Positions 35,816-47,775 of a stretch of 64,000 nt of DNA are shown in pieces. A model generated the notes under the pieces. The model was not told where the DNA came from. It was given only the letters and a program-made list of their open reading frames with translations, and made no database searches. A program made the position numbers and the translations under genes. Numbering within the stretch: the first letter of the stretch is position 1; each line of letters begins with the position of its first letter. The DNA is from Sclerurus mexicanus (lineage: Eukaryota; Chordata; Aves; Passeriformes; Furnariidae), in NCBI GenBank assembly GCA_013396755.1, contig VWZF01005684.1, forward strand, positions 124,001 to 188,000. Reading direction: 5' to 3'.

Positions 35816-38094
35816 TAAGTTAACTCAGATCAACTTCTGAAATATCCTTGTCCACATGCACCTCATCAGTTTATCATCAGACAGGGACATGACATTACTT
35901 TCATGTAATTTTGAAAGTAATAGCAAAAGTCCTTCTTTTTTTCTTTTTAATTACAGATGCCAGAAGGCATTGCTCATGTAAATTTAGTCTTCAGAAGACC
36001 TTCAGGACTTGAGTGGTTTGGCGTGTGGTCTAAGTGCTAAGCAGGTGGATTGCTGGGGGAGGGAAAGTCTCATTTGGACTTTAGGCTCCAGCATTGCACA
36101 AGTGAAGCAGCTCAACCTGAAAATGACACTAATTATGCTTTGCACTAGAAAGGGGAATAACTACATTTAGGTGCCTGAGCAAAGGGCTTCATTGAAGGTC
36201 TGTGGCTTTAGGGGGTGGTAGAAAATTCCCCGCACCTTAAGTGCCTGATAATGAGGTACTAGTGAGCTTCAGAGCCCTGAGAGTGCTTGGTACTTTGTAG
36301 TATCTTCTGCCAGGTGTTCTGCTTCTCTGATAGCTGCTGTCCTGAGTCCACTACATGTGCAGAAGTGGCAAAGGAGGATCAGGTTAAAAGGACTGAAGGG
36401 TTGCACATAAGAGATTGAATTTATGTTATGTGGAAACTCTAGATAGCTCATTGTGGGGTTATTTGTTGATTGACTGTGTATCTAGTGTTTTTGGTCAACA
36501 ATATTTTGTCATACACTCATGGACTTTGCTGGAAAATGAGTTTTGTCTTCTAAAAATCTCGATTTCTCACTTTTTTGCATTTGACAGAAAACAAATTTTT
36601 AAAAAGCTATAGTTCTCTGTGAAAGTAACTTGCCTGTGCTCAATGTAGAGGCATAGGAAGAGCTGCTGTGATAGTGCCACTTCTACCTGCTCCTTTCACT
36701 ATGCTTTTCGCACAGGATCCAGGGGGTACAGGGGTCATCTCTTGCAAGCCTGGGTAGGGATTTTTCCCTGCAGACATATTTGCTTACTGGTTAGGTCTAG
36801 GTATGCTGTTCTGGCTGGCTTTATCTCTTCAGGCAGGCAGTCTGCTGACTGCATCGGACTTCATGCACAGAAACCCAACAATCTGCAATAGCACTGTGGG
36901 ACAGACTTGGGTTCCTCTCAGCCCTACTTTCTTGAGGCTTCAGTCTTTTCTTTTTGGCTTTGGATCTGCACTGGCTTGCATCAATACCTGGCTTGGTCAA
37001 AGCTTGGAGAATAAAGTTAATAGTAAAGCTAGAAATAGACAGATGTGCTCTAAGTTCAAGTGCATAGTAGTAGCATTCTGACCTTCCCTAGCTCTTACTG
37101 CTGCTTCTAAGATTTGATAGTCTGCAAAATAACAACAGACCTGAAGCACTCTCCATGCATATTATAAGGCAAAGAAAGAATCTTAGCATACAAGGCAAAT
37201 CCCACTGGGTACATAGAAGAAGTTTTCATTTTCTTGAGATGAAAAAGTTACCCAAACAGAAAATGAAACCTCAATTAGCACTAGTTTTGTCTAATTATTC
37301 ATCAGCACATTACAATTCTAACAGAAAACTGAATAATACTTAATTATTTTTGTGTTATTTTACTTATTATTTCAGTGATCAGATTTCAAAATTAATTAAA
37401 GAGTGAAAAATAACAGCAGCATGATCACTTTTTGTCTTGCATTTGTATAGTGGTACATGGCAAATTGGGTTAAAAATCACCTAATTGAGAACTGAGTTCA
37501 GATTTTCTAACCTTCAGCAAGGCAGAATTACTAGACCTTGACTGCTACCACAAATCTGAAATTACCACCTTGCAGGTATGCACGTTTGGTTAACACTTTA
37601 AATTAAATGTCTCAAATAGGCATTTAATTTAGTTTTAAGAGGAGAGTTATTGTATGCTAATTAAACACCAAATCATTCCTAAAAAGGTATTTACTGAGGT
37701 TTAACAGCTATGTAATAGAACAACTATGTAGTTGCTCAGCTTACCTAAACAGGCTTTTAGTAATCTAGTGGAAATTCAATTACATTAAAAAGATCCTATG
37801 GAAGCTCAGAAAGTATATATATGAATCAGCATTTAAGGCCCTCCATTTAAAGTGTTATTAGCAGTTTAATACTTATATGTATTCAAATTTTATGATATTA
37901 CAATTTTTCTCTCTCCTTTTTTCCTCCTAGTTATATAACTTCTCATTCTCTCATGTCTGCACAACTTTCCTTTTCCCTATTAAGTCTTGACAGACTGGTG
38001 AGCAGTATTCCTATAAAATAAATGTATTTCATTTTGTTACCATTCCATTCATAAACATTTAAATGACTATTTAAGCTGAATTTAATATGCTTCT
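35816..38094. other. Unique DNA, no gene seen
   Basis: No supported gene. 35990-36330 is slightly GC-richer but unassigned. The plus-strand frame 36803-37081 (92 codons) has no recognisable domain. From 37340 onward the DNA is strongly AT-rich. Confidence 0.5.
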
Positions 38095-38124
38095 ATTTGT
38101 TTTGTTGTTTGTTTGTTTGTTTTC
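38095..38124. repeat. TTTG-rich short tract
   Basis: TTTGTT and GTTT units, about 30 bases, on the plus strand. Confidence 0.8.
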
Positions 38125-38399
38125 CTGGCTTCAGTACTATGAATAACTCCAAAGGGCAAGTTCTAATTCCATGCATCCATCAGTGTCACAAAAACTGAAC
38201 AGAAAGAGCAGTGTCTGTACCTATATTTAACAATAGATCGCATTTTGGTATTCAGAATTCATCAGTACATTGCAGGTCAAAGTAACAGAAACATCAACTC
38301 TTTTCCCCAAGAAAGGAAATTTTCATGTCCTATTCCAAGATTATATACACATATGCAACCAAAGACTGGAAAATGTAAAAATCTGATTTTCATTTTGTT

Positions 38400-39015
38400 T
38401 TAAAACAGAAAGCAAAAGTGCCCCCATGGTCCTGTATTTATGTGCTCCGGCGACTGTGGCCACCCCTCCCAGATGGGACAACCAGTTCACTGACCACGAA
38501 GTACCCTCCAGGCCAGAGTGAGGGGTGGTACAGCCAGTCAGAGGCTCCAGGGTGCATGGTGTGGGCAGGCTACCAGGCGGGCCTTTTTTGATTGACCAGC
38601 CAGTCACCTGGTTCCCATGCACTGGAAGCCATGTGGCTCCCAGTATTGGAAGCCTGGTCCCCTCCCTCCATGCCCCCAAATTTGTTGATTTGATCCAGTT
38701 AAACAATCCAGTGAGACATGAATCCAGTCCCTCACACCCAAGTGTAGCATGAGCTGTACTTCCTTTATATGATGTGTGGTTGTCCCTGTGTCCTGTAGAG
38801 TGGAGAAGAGTGCCCACCTATCCTGTGGCCATCTCCCTTTGGTTCAGAAGCTCCTGTGGAGACCAGTGTGGTGATTCTTGTATGCTGAGGGAGTATTGGC
38901 TGTGGGGGTTTGTCCCACTCAGCTGCTGCCATGCTGAGAACTGCTCCAGAGGTGTTAGCATTCATTCGACTCAGGGTTGCTGTGAGCAATATAATTTGAG
39001 TTCCCCTCTATAGTG
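38400..39015. other. GC-richer unassigned block, possible old LTR or ERV remnant
   Basis: About 600 bp clearly richer in G and C than both flanks. On the minus strand it carries a 158-codon open frame (38341-38817) and ends with GGAGCACATAAATACAGGAC, a TATA-like CATAAATA after a GC-rich stretch, as an LTR promoter might look. The peptide matches no family I know. It could be an LTR remnant, a degraded retroviral segment or a small isolated GC island. Searching a bird repeat library would settle it. Confidence 0.3.
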
Positions 39016-41250
39016 TCAAGTATCTAACTGTAGCATGGAGAGATGTTTCTCTCTTTTGCTGATTCTTGCAGAGAAGTGTGTAATCTCCATCTAGGTACCT
39101 AACAGAAGAGGAAGTTCCTATTGTATAATATTTCTGTGAAATGAGTTGTCAGAATCCATTTTTCTCATGGGAGAATTGAACTCACCTAAGTAGTATCCTA
39201 AGTTTATCTCTCACCACAAACTACAGTTAGATAGTAGAGAGGCTGTCAGTCCCTCCTAACACTGTTATTCTGCATTGACTGAGGCCTTTATACTAGTTTC
39301 TTAATGGATTTGAAGAGGAAAACAAAAATATATTTAGCATACATTTCAGTAATATATCTACCACTGGGACTACCTTTATGACTTGCATAGAGAATAGTTT
39401 TGATCCTCATAGAGACAATAGGAAAGAACAGTGTTCTACTCTGTACAGCTGGCTTTTGAGCACTGTCTAGTAATTAAATAAAAAATAATTGTTGAAATGT
39501 GAGTGTCAAAGGAGTAAGTGGGAAGACTAATTAATTTCTGTTAGTAGACAGACTTTTATGTTGCAGGCTGGATGAAATCTGTGTTGAATGAGAAAACAAC
39601 TTTAGTGAAATGCAATGTCTCTGTAAATTCTTCATCCAGTTCAAGAATGGAGCCCCTTCAATGGCAGAGCTTTTTCAAAGAGTTAATAGTCTATATTAAA
39701 ATACTGAACGATTTCTCAGTGAACTTGATCTTTAATGATAAATTTGCAAACATAAGAACTAAAGGGGAAGAAATTAATTTTATAAAAATTGGAAAAGTAG
39801 ACCAAAATCTTATTTCAGTTGGAATAGTGAGAACTGGAATGTTTTTCTTTTGACAATGTAGCTCCTACTTTGATTAAGATTTCATGAAGCATTTCTCTGT
39901 ATAAATGAAGTCATGCAACCTCCTGAGTACTTTAACAAAAAATCAATACACAACAAACAGGCACTTTATAATTTAGTGGGACCCACACAACATACACAAG
40001 TCCAACAAAATAAAGAAATGAGCCAGTGTTTAACTGTATAAAACTGCCAATCCTCCAGCTGAGAACTCAGCCAGTGACTGTGCTCCTAGACTTGAGTCAA
40101 CCCTAAAGTGCTGAAATCATCTTTCAGAACTGTATGAAAGGAGAAAAATTAATGCCTTTGTGTTGGCATTAAGGCTGGAGAACCAAATGGAACTAGAGTG
40201 AAAAAAAAATGTCAGTTTAAAAAACAAAACTCCCTTCTCTCTGGTATCATTGATTTCTGGAGCAGCCTCTGAATTACATGACTTTTAAAGCTCTAAAACA
40301 TCTTCTCCACTTCTGGTTTGTGTCTGGAGATGGAATTTGAAGAGTCAAATCCCACATGAAAGGCTCTATTTGAAGCCTTTCCAAACCAATCTGGAAAAAA
40401 ACACAACTTCAGAGAGTTCAGGATAGCTTTTCATAAACATCAAAACATTTTTGTTCTGTCTACTGGCAATTTACTGCAAGTGATTTGAGGTTAAGTCTTC
40501 AACAGTAGTATCTTAGGGAAATATCAGCATTAGACTGTTTGCAACATTTTGGTTGTTGTGCATGAGGAAATAAGAATAAGCCCACAGAGGTACATTTAAA
40601 TCTCAACCAATCTGTCGACTCAGTCTGTGGTCAATTAAAACAAATATGCATCTGTTGAATTCATTATTTGTAAGAATAATTTATGTGAGTATTTCTGGTT
40701 TATATTAAAATACTTTCATCCTAAACTTAGAAGGGCGTTGATATAAAATACTGAAAATAAAATAATTACAAAAATAAGCATAGAAAACATATATAGACTT
40801 AGGAAATCACCCATTTGGTCACTCATCAGAGTATGGCAAATGTAGTATGAATGGCTTTTTTTTTTCATATAGACACAAAAGTTGAAAACTGCTAGATTTG
40901 CAAAGGATGTCTACACTGGCTGTATATGAGCATCTTAGCACTCTTTAAAACATAATAATTCTGAAACTAACCTGTGCAGGTATAGTTTTATACAAGAATT
41001 TCCTACAGCTGTCAAGTCCCTTAAAACCTTTCTTTTACGCTGTTTAAGTACTTCTTTCCTGGACAGAATGGACCTGAGGGCATAAGAATTGCCTTTAAAG
41101 GAAACTTTGATTTTAATTTATATTTTTTTATTCAGAGTCCTGAAATTTTAGCATAGTTGTCTAACATGATGAAGTGAATAATTTCATTCCTCCTTTTCCT
41201 TTTTTTTTATCATTGAATGTAAATTTGTTGATAGATTTACATTCTGTCTT
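39016..41250. other. Unique AT-rich DNA, no gene seen
   Basis: No gene or repeat family recognised. A plus-strand frame of 93 codons (39572-39853) is of chance length and lacks a recognisable domain. Confidence 0.55.
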
Positions 41251-41337
41251 GGATGGATGGATGGATGGATGGATGGATGGATGGATGGATGGATGGATGG
41301 ATGGATGGATGGATGGATGGATGGATGGATGGATGGA
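41251..41337. repeat. (GGAT)n tetranucleotide microsatellite
   Basis: A perfect GGAT repeat of 87 bp, about 22 units. Same motif, same strand and almost the same length as the array at 2264. The open frame over it (repeated W-M-D-G) is an artefact. Confidence 0.96.
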
Positions 41338-44300
41338 GGTGTGTATATATAAAAGTAGGCAAAAGATCAGATTTTAAACTGATGTAAATTGCTTTAATTC
41401 CCTTTCACCATGGATTCACTAAACAATGCAGGGTTGCTGCATCTAAATGTATGTCCCACTATTTCCAGTACTTGTTGCTATGGCTGTAGTGCAAAGTCCT
41501 GTTTAAAGTACAACTACAGGAATTCATGAAAGCAAGAGACAGTAACTGGAATAACTGTATATGGGGCACTAAAATCAATAAAACATTTTTTATTAGCATA
41601 CTTCAGCCTAAACTTTCAAAATTTCTGCATGAGTAAAATTATGTCAAAAGTGGAAAAGGCAAGTTTTTATGTTTAAGTAGTTTGATACAATATATGCAGA
41701 CATAGGAAATAGGATATTCTATTCCATTCCTCTTTTTAATCTATTGGACATAATTTTATAATAAAATTCTCAATTTTTCTCACCACATAATTTCCTAAAG
41801 TGCAATTGTTTCTTCTTATTGAAAGGTTTTGGGATATTACTACAAACCCAGAGGTTTGGGAAAATGTTTTTTACTTTCTCAATGAATGTTTCACTCAGGT
41901 CGATAAAAACATGGTAAGACCTATCCCTACTGCCTAACCAAGAAACAACTTCTTGATCTTTTTTTAAGTGCCCACAGTTGGTCTTTAGAACCCTTAATTA
42001 AGCACCTAAATTATTTCTCTCTCAAAAGGAAGAAGCATGTGTGTCCCTGAGACATGAGCAGCATGTGACTTCTGCCAAGCCCTGTCTTTGGTTTTACCGC
42101 TGGAAAGACAAATCTCTCTGCTGAGTCTGTGTTCGCCATGAGTGTATGATAATTAGAAAAGGACTTTAAGTAAAAGTTTTTGCTACACATTAAAATGTAT
42201 CACTATACTTCTGGAAAAAAATAATTAATAACGTTCATACCTTTCAGCCTTCAACTCTGCATTGAGATAACTTAATAAAAATAACCTGAGAAGAACATTG
42301 TTTCAAAAACACTGAGAGTTACAGTTCTACATATATTTTGAAATCAAACCAATGTTTCTTAAGTACCTAAATGTGGATTTGGGACTCTACCTTTAGGCAT
42401 CTGAAATCTCTGGCCACATCTATTTTAAAACATCCGCTAACATCAGGAGGAGTAATTCATGCTTATTTGAGGTCTGAATTTAAATTTCTCTTCTTTGGGT
42501 TTCCCCCTTTTTTTCCCCATCTCCCACAACTTTGTTTAATGTTTCAATCCACCTACGTCAACCCATTCTTAAACAGTATATGAATTAACAAATAATAAGC
42601 AAATTAATGTTAATATGCGCTTTTATCTAAATTCTGTTTCTGGGACTAAATATTGTTTCCTCTGAATTTAAAATAAAAGAATTGAGGCTAGATAAAAATA
42701 AAGACAAAATGATGAATGTTCTCTCTTTATTTATTTATTTTAGGAAATAGCTGGAAAGGGTATTCACTTCATCTTTCATTTAACTTTTGTAATTAAACTT
42801 TTGTAATTAAAACTTTGCAATCTTATATTTTAAAATGAGTTGAACCCTTATTTCCACTATTCTGGATAGAAGCCAAGAGGGGTGATAGTGGGAAGAAATG
42901 TGCAGGTTAGTTTTAGTATACATGTGTGTATATGGGGGCTGTAGTCCACTTCCAATCTATTTAAGTCTTTCCACAATAAAGAAAGAAAGACATGGATTTT
43001 TTTATTTTATTTTAAATAGAAGATGAATAAATCCAACAGCATTAAACTCTGTATTGTAATGTTCAGAGCATTCACTGTGGGTTGGGAAAGTTCACTTTCA
43101 GTTATTGCTCCTGGTACATTTTCTGTATCCTTTTTGTACAGTCTTTTCAGTATAAAATGTGCCAGAACACAGTGAACTACATGTTGGAAAAGAAAAAGAT
43201 GAGCTCTGTTGCTTAGATGAGAGAAAAGATTCTAGGATTTGGCTCACAAATGAGATTAGGCATCTCCCTGCATCTTGAGTGAGATGAAGTGAGCTCTTAT
43301 TGACAGTAAGAGATTCTAGAATTTTAGTTAATAAAATTTGCCTTAAGAATTTACAGTAGTTGGATTACTTTGTAACAATATCTCCCATGTAAATTGTGAA
43401 AAAGACTTCCTTTTTTGTGTGAATCTTGAGGCTGCTCAAAAATATTTCCTTCAAGAATGTCTAGAATACATCAGTATATAGAGTAGCATAGGAATTGCTA
43501 CTTATATTTTGATGGCCCACATTTCTCAGAAATATCTGTGATCTTGACGTGATTAAGAATCATTGACATTTTTTCAGCACTCCTCCCTCCCTCAAAAGAT
43601 ATTCTATTGGGTTATTTCATCATACTCTAGGATCAACAATAGAATAGTGATTTGACAGCTAATTTTGCTGATAAAGTCATTATTTCTTTAATTATTATGA
43701 CTTGTTCAAACAAGATGTCATTAAAATGATCATTTAAATACACTCTTCCTTTCACATGAGTACTGCCAAATAAAATTGTGTTAAATTACATAGTTTCAGT
43801 CTTGGCAAAATTATACAAATGTAATCCAATGTATAGCTTTTTATATCATATGTTAATTTTTTTTAAATGACAGTTAAATAATTAAATTGGAATGTTAACA
43901 ACAGAGGTTCTTTCTTCTGAGAAAATTACATTGCCATTAATCTCACTTCTTCCTGATGTTTTACCTACAGTGCTATCAGAGTTCTAAAATCCAAAGCTGA
44001 GCATTGAGCTTTAATTTTAACTTTGAAAATCTTAGAGCAATAAAAATTAAAGATGTTACTTCAAACTTCATCATAATTATGTCACATAATCACATTGAGA
44101 TTTTAATAATGCACTTTATTTAATGGCTCAGTGAATTCCGTACCGGTGTGAAATAGAGTTACATACAGTGAAGAATACACAGTGCAAACTTTTATACAGT
44201 TCTGTCTGATCTTAAGTTACTTGAAGCTCTTGGAGCTCTGAGGACCTAGAAAGATTTGGTTTGTTTTTAATTTTAGTTACCTGTAAAGGAAAATATTGTC

Positions 44301-44450
44301 CATCTGCCCAAATTTACACAGTGATGCTAAATGCTACCTAGCTGATTAATTAGTAAGGAGCTGAAAATACAATAAATTCATTTTAATTTTAATTTTTTGT
44401 TCACAAAAAGAGCTTGGACTAACAAAAGCATACAATATATTCTTTGAAGC
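41338..44450. other. Unique AT-rich DNA, no gene seen
   Basis: No supported gene. A short (TTTA)n lies at 42726-42741 and a two-copy repeat of AACTTTTGTAATTA at 42782-42809. The region 43650-44110 is very AT-rich. Confidence 0.55.
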
Positions 44451-45027
44451 AAGTTGCATAGCAGTAAAAGTGCTCTGTGTAAATATTTACTTGTACAAGA
44501 TGCTTTTCACTGCAACAGTGCTTTATAGGCCATGCAGGAATTAGTTCAACCAACAGTGAAATGTCATCACCTCTAGAGTAAAATGTGGCAGGCATTTGAC
44601 AATGAACATAAATGATACAAAACAGTATACAGTGAATTAAAGGTATTTAAATACCTTATCCAGTTGCAACTGTAGAGAATATTTAAGTTGGCAGAATGTA
44701 TTTACTCAGTTTGGACTTCATCCAGGATGCTGCAGTTAACAATTTTAGCTCTTATGAAATGTGCCAGGGGATATCTAATTAGCCCACTTGGTCAGCATCT
44801 TAGATTCATGTATAGTGCACAGATAATACCTCCAGCAGCATCTTAGCGCAGCATTGATTCAGTGCAGAGCCAGAATGAAGAATACCACCTACTGAGTGAC
44901 CAACACCACTTCCTACAACAGCTGGGTTTTCCTTGGAGGTCTTCCATCCCAATTACACAGCAGGCCCAATCTTGCTTAGTTTATGAGATCTGACAAGATC
45001 AAAGCCCAAGGTGGTATAGCTACAGAC
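44451..45027 (-). mobile_element. Ancient 5S-derived Deu SINE (AmnSINE1 / 5S-Deu-L2 type), near full length
   Basis: On the minus strand the element begins at 45027 with a 5S rRNA-like head of about 117 bp, passes into a Deu-domain body (CACTCAGTAGGTGGTATTC, GATGCTGACCAAGTGGGC, TCCCCTGGCACATTTC, AGCATCCTGGATGAAGTCCA) and ends in a LINE-like tail (GCAGTGAAAAGCATCTTG ... TACACAGAGCACTTTTAC) at about 44451. The order and wording match the SINE3/Deu superfamily known from fish and amniotes, where the body reads as 'taaaccgaggtcctgac ... atcccctggcac ... gtcctggccaaattcc'. About 577 bp is close to full length. I see no clear tRNA-derived segment between head and Deu part, so 5S-Deu-L2 is as possible as AmnSINE1. 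Such elements were active before the amniote split; a copy this complete suggests constraint. Confidence 0.85.
44910..45027 (-). repeat. 5S rRNA-derived head of the SINE
   Basis: Minus strand: GTCTGTAGCTATACCACC, then GATCTTGTCAGATCTC, AACTAAGCAAGATTGGGCCT and GGATGGAAGACC. These align in order with 5S rRNA, roughly three bases in four by eye. The polymerase III internal control region is the best kept part: box A (44962-44981) and box C (44938-44949). The segment around 45000 (5S 'CCTGAACGCGCCC') is eroded. It is not a functional 5S gene: too diverged, no terminal T run, and it runs straight into the SINE body. Confidence 0.88.
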
Positions 45028-47559
45028 TTATACTGTCTTGTGTATTTGGCTTGCTAGCAAATTTATGTCAAATACCTGTATCAAATGATTTCTAGTCAGA
45101 TACTTTATTGTTATGTGTGTGAGTTTATGAAAGAAAGAGGAGAAAAGAATTATTCCAAAATTAAAAAAAAAAAAAATGCATTGGAACAGTCACAAAACTT
45201 GCCTTTGTCTTCTTCACCCTAACAGGCTCTTCAGCTCTACTCTCTCCATCTGCATTGAGGAAAGAGCAACAATTTCTATTATATGTTTGTAAAATTATTT
45301 AAATACACATGTAAAGTTTCTTTTGACCAGTCTGTTTTTCAACTCACTTTAAAATAACTGTTCAACTAGGGAGTCTTACTGTATGTCCCTTTACACATTT
45401 GTTTCCTTCTGGAATTAATGCATATTGTATTAGTCCTCTAAGACACTGCCAAATGAACAGAAGGAAACATTACTCATTTTCCCTCATAATATCCATCAGA
45501 GGGTTGTGCTGTAAGCAGAGTCCACCCATGCTCTTCAAGAGTGTTTTAGTTTAAAGGGACCAGTGTGGTTGAGGACATCTGAATACATGTGCTCATGGTT
45601 TACTGCATGCACAGATGGTGAACATGTTCAAGACCCACTGGCTAGTGGGAGTCACTGGCTCGGCAATGGGTCCTCTGCACTAGTGCATTGTGTTAGTCAT
45701 GAGTAATACAGTGTGTGAAGCCCAGTGTAAGTGCAGAACACAATCTTATGTCTTCTGGGAGTTGTAGCTGGAAGCAGAACAAGAGTTTTGCAATACTTGA
45801 ACTTTACATGTCACCATACATAAAGGAGAGGTGTTTCCTGATGTCAGCCAGACCCTTTCCACAGGGCAAGCTCAGAGGTAAGAGGAAACAAAGAGCTTAA
45901 TTACTCCAGTCCAAGTCCCAAGGACATGGTTTTCAGACTCCTCTCAGGTTTGAGCCCTTTTCTTCACTTCCTTGCTTGACCTCCAAGGAATCCAGCCATC
46001 CATTATTTATTAGAATGTTATTTGCAGTGCTAGCAAATTATTCACCACCCCATGACACCATCTCTATGTTTTCGCTTGTAGCCTTGGTGGAGAGCCATCT
46101 TTTCTTCAAATGGTAAACAGAATGAACTAACAATTCCACTGATAATTAAGTAATTTTGTACCAATTATTAACCTCCTTTAATAAAGTTTTCCCTCGTGCC
46201 CAGATCTTGGCCTTCAGCGTGCAACTTCAACACGTCTAATTCTTCTAAGAGTATATTGGGCCATATACTCTGTGCAAGCATATCTGTGTGGGCGATGAAC
46301 ATAACTTATGGAGTCTGGATACAGTAGTAACCTGTCAATTCAGAATTACAGTAGATTTTTGCTAAATAACCTCTCATGTGACTGTGATGCTACAACAGAC
46401 TGAAGTGAACTGCTGGATATAACATCAACAACGATTTTAGAGTACTATTTGGTAAAGAGATTTTATTTCCATGGCTGTTATTTTCCTAATAATAATGAAA
46501 TTAATATTAATCCTGCTTAGAACCTCCCACCCCAGCCCCAGTCAATGTATATGGGACCTATATGTACAGCACTGAATTTTTATTTTCCAGTCTTCTCTTT
46601 TAAATACTTGAAGTCAAAATTATTTCTGTTGGATATCTCCCAGGCTGTCCTCATCAAAGAAAACAATCAACTAACAAAATGACAGTTTCAGTACCCTGAT
46701 TTATATATTTTTTATCTCAATAATTACTTGCCTGCTCTCGAAGTCTGCTTATACTTCCAAAATGTTTACAAGTGACTATAATGAACTACTGTTGAGGTTT
46801 CTCTGTTCATTGTTTATTGCTTGTGGCAATGAAGACTGATTGAGAGATGCTGCTTTGGTATTTCTTTTCAACCTCGAACAGCAGACTAATAGATAGGTGG
46901 ATTGACAGGTAGACTGATATTGGCAGGAGTAGGGGAAGGGATAGGTTGTTTGACAGATCCTGTCTTTATGGCATATGTACACTGATCTCCAGAGTAAGCT
47001 ATGTGTTAGTAACAATTCCTTTAGTTTAAATCTTACTGTCTCTTGACCTGTGCTTCAGTACTTATAGCTGGCAAAATATGTATATGGTGCAGAATTTCAG
47101 TTTTCATTCTTAATGGGGAATATATCAGGCCAACTTCAAATCACCTGCTACTCTTATTAGTACCCTTCCTAGTGTCTTGAGTGCTATAGAAAATGTGCAT
47201 TAGCTATTATAAGAGTAGATTTGATTTTAAATCCAAAGTTCAACTATGTTTAGAATAGTAGTATTACTTTTATTGTATAGTAGTAAGTCATTGTCAGTTT
47301 CTGTTGCCACTATGTGGCGGATATGCATTTGTTCATGTTATAGGATCTGTGGGTAAAATGTTTCAGATTAGCATCATATACTTAGTTTAAAAAGCTGCTC
47401 TTCCAGTGGTGTGGTTTGGTTTTTATTAATTTTTTTTTTTTAATCACAATTGTCAGAATATTCCGAAGCAAGGGAAAATTGTTCTTCAGCTCAAATTTCT
47501 GCTTCTGTCTCATTCTGTCTGCATACTCAGTTTAAAAATCCTGTCTTTTTCTGTTTCAG
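45028..47559. other. Unique DNA, no gene seen
   Basis: No exon or repeat family recognised. A 14-A run lies at 45162-45175. Frames at 45715-45900 and 46776-47015 are short and unremarkable. Confidence 0.5.
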
Positions 47560-47775
47560 AAAGTTGAGATGTGAGAGTAAGCGGTGATTGAGAATCTGCA
47601 TGCTGAACAGCACGGGCCAAAAGTATCTTTGTTGGCACTTGTGAACTGAACTGGGACAACACAGCTGTATCTGAACATTAATTCCTCAATAATTGATGAT
47701 TAATCTATTAAAGTTTAATGGAGAGTTGATAAGTAATGGTCTGGCTGCCATGTCACTTGATTGTAAATATAGCAA
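47560..47775. other. Candidate conserved non-coding element
   Basis: A complex block rich in homeodomain-like words: AACATTAATTCC, CAATAATTGATGATTAATC and TTGATAAGTAATGG, closed by CTGGCTGCCATGTCACTTG. Composition and texture differ from its flanks and resemble vertebrate enhancer-type conserved elements. It lies about 2.5 kb from the ancient SINE. Inference from texture only. Confidence 0.3.

Noticed and set aside
38341..38817. 158-codon minus-strand open frame
   Set aside because: Lies in a GC-richer block where stop codons are rarer. The peptide resembles no known family, so I describe the block and do not call a gene.
44910..45027. Functional 5S rRNA gene
   Set aside because: Too diverged from 5S rRNA, no terminator T run, and continuous with a SINE body.
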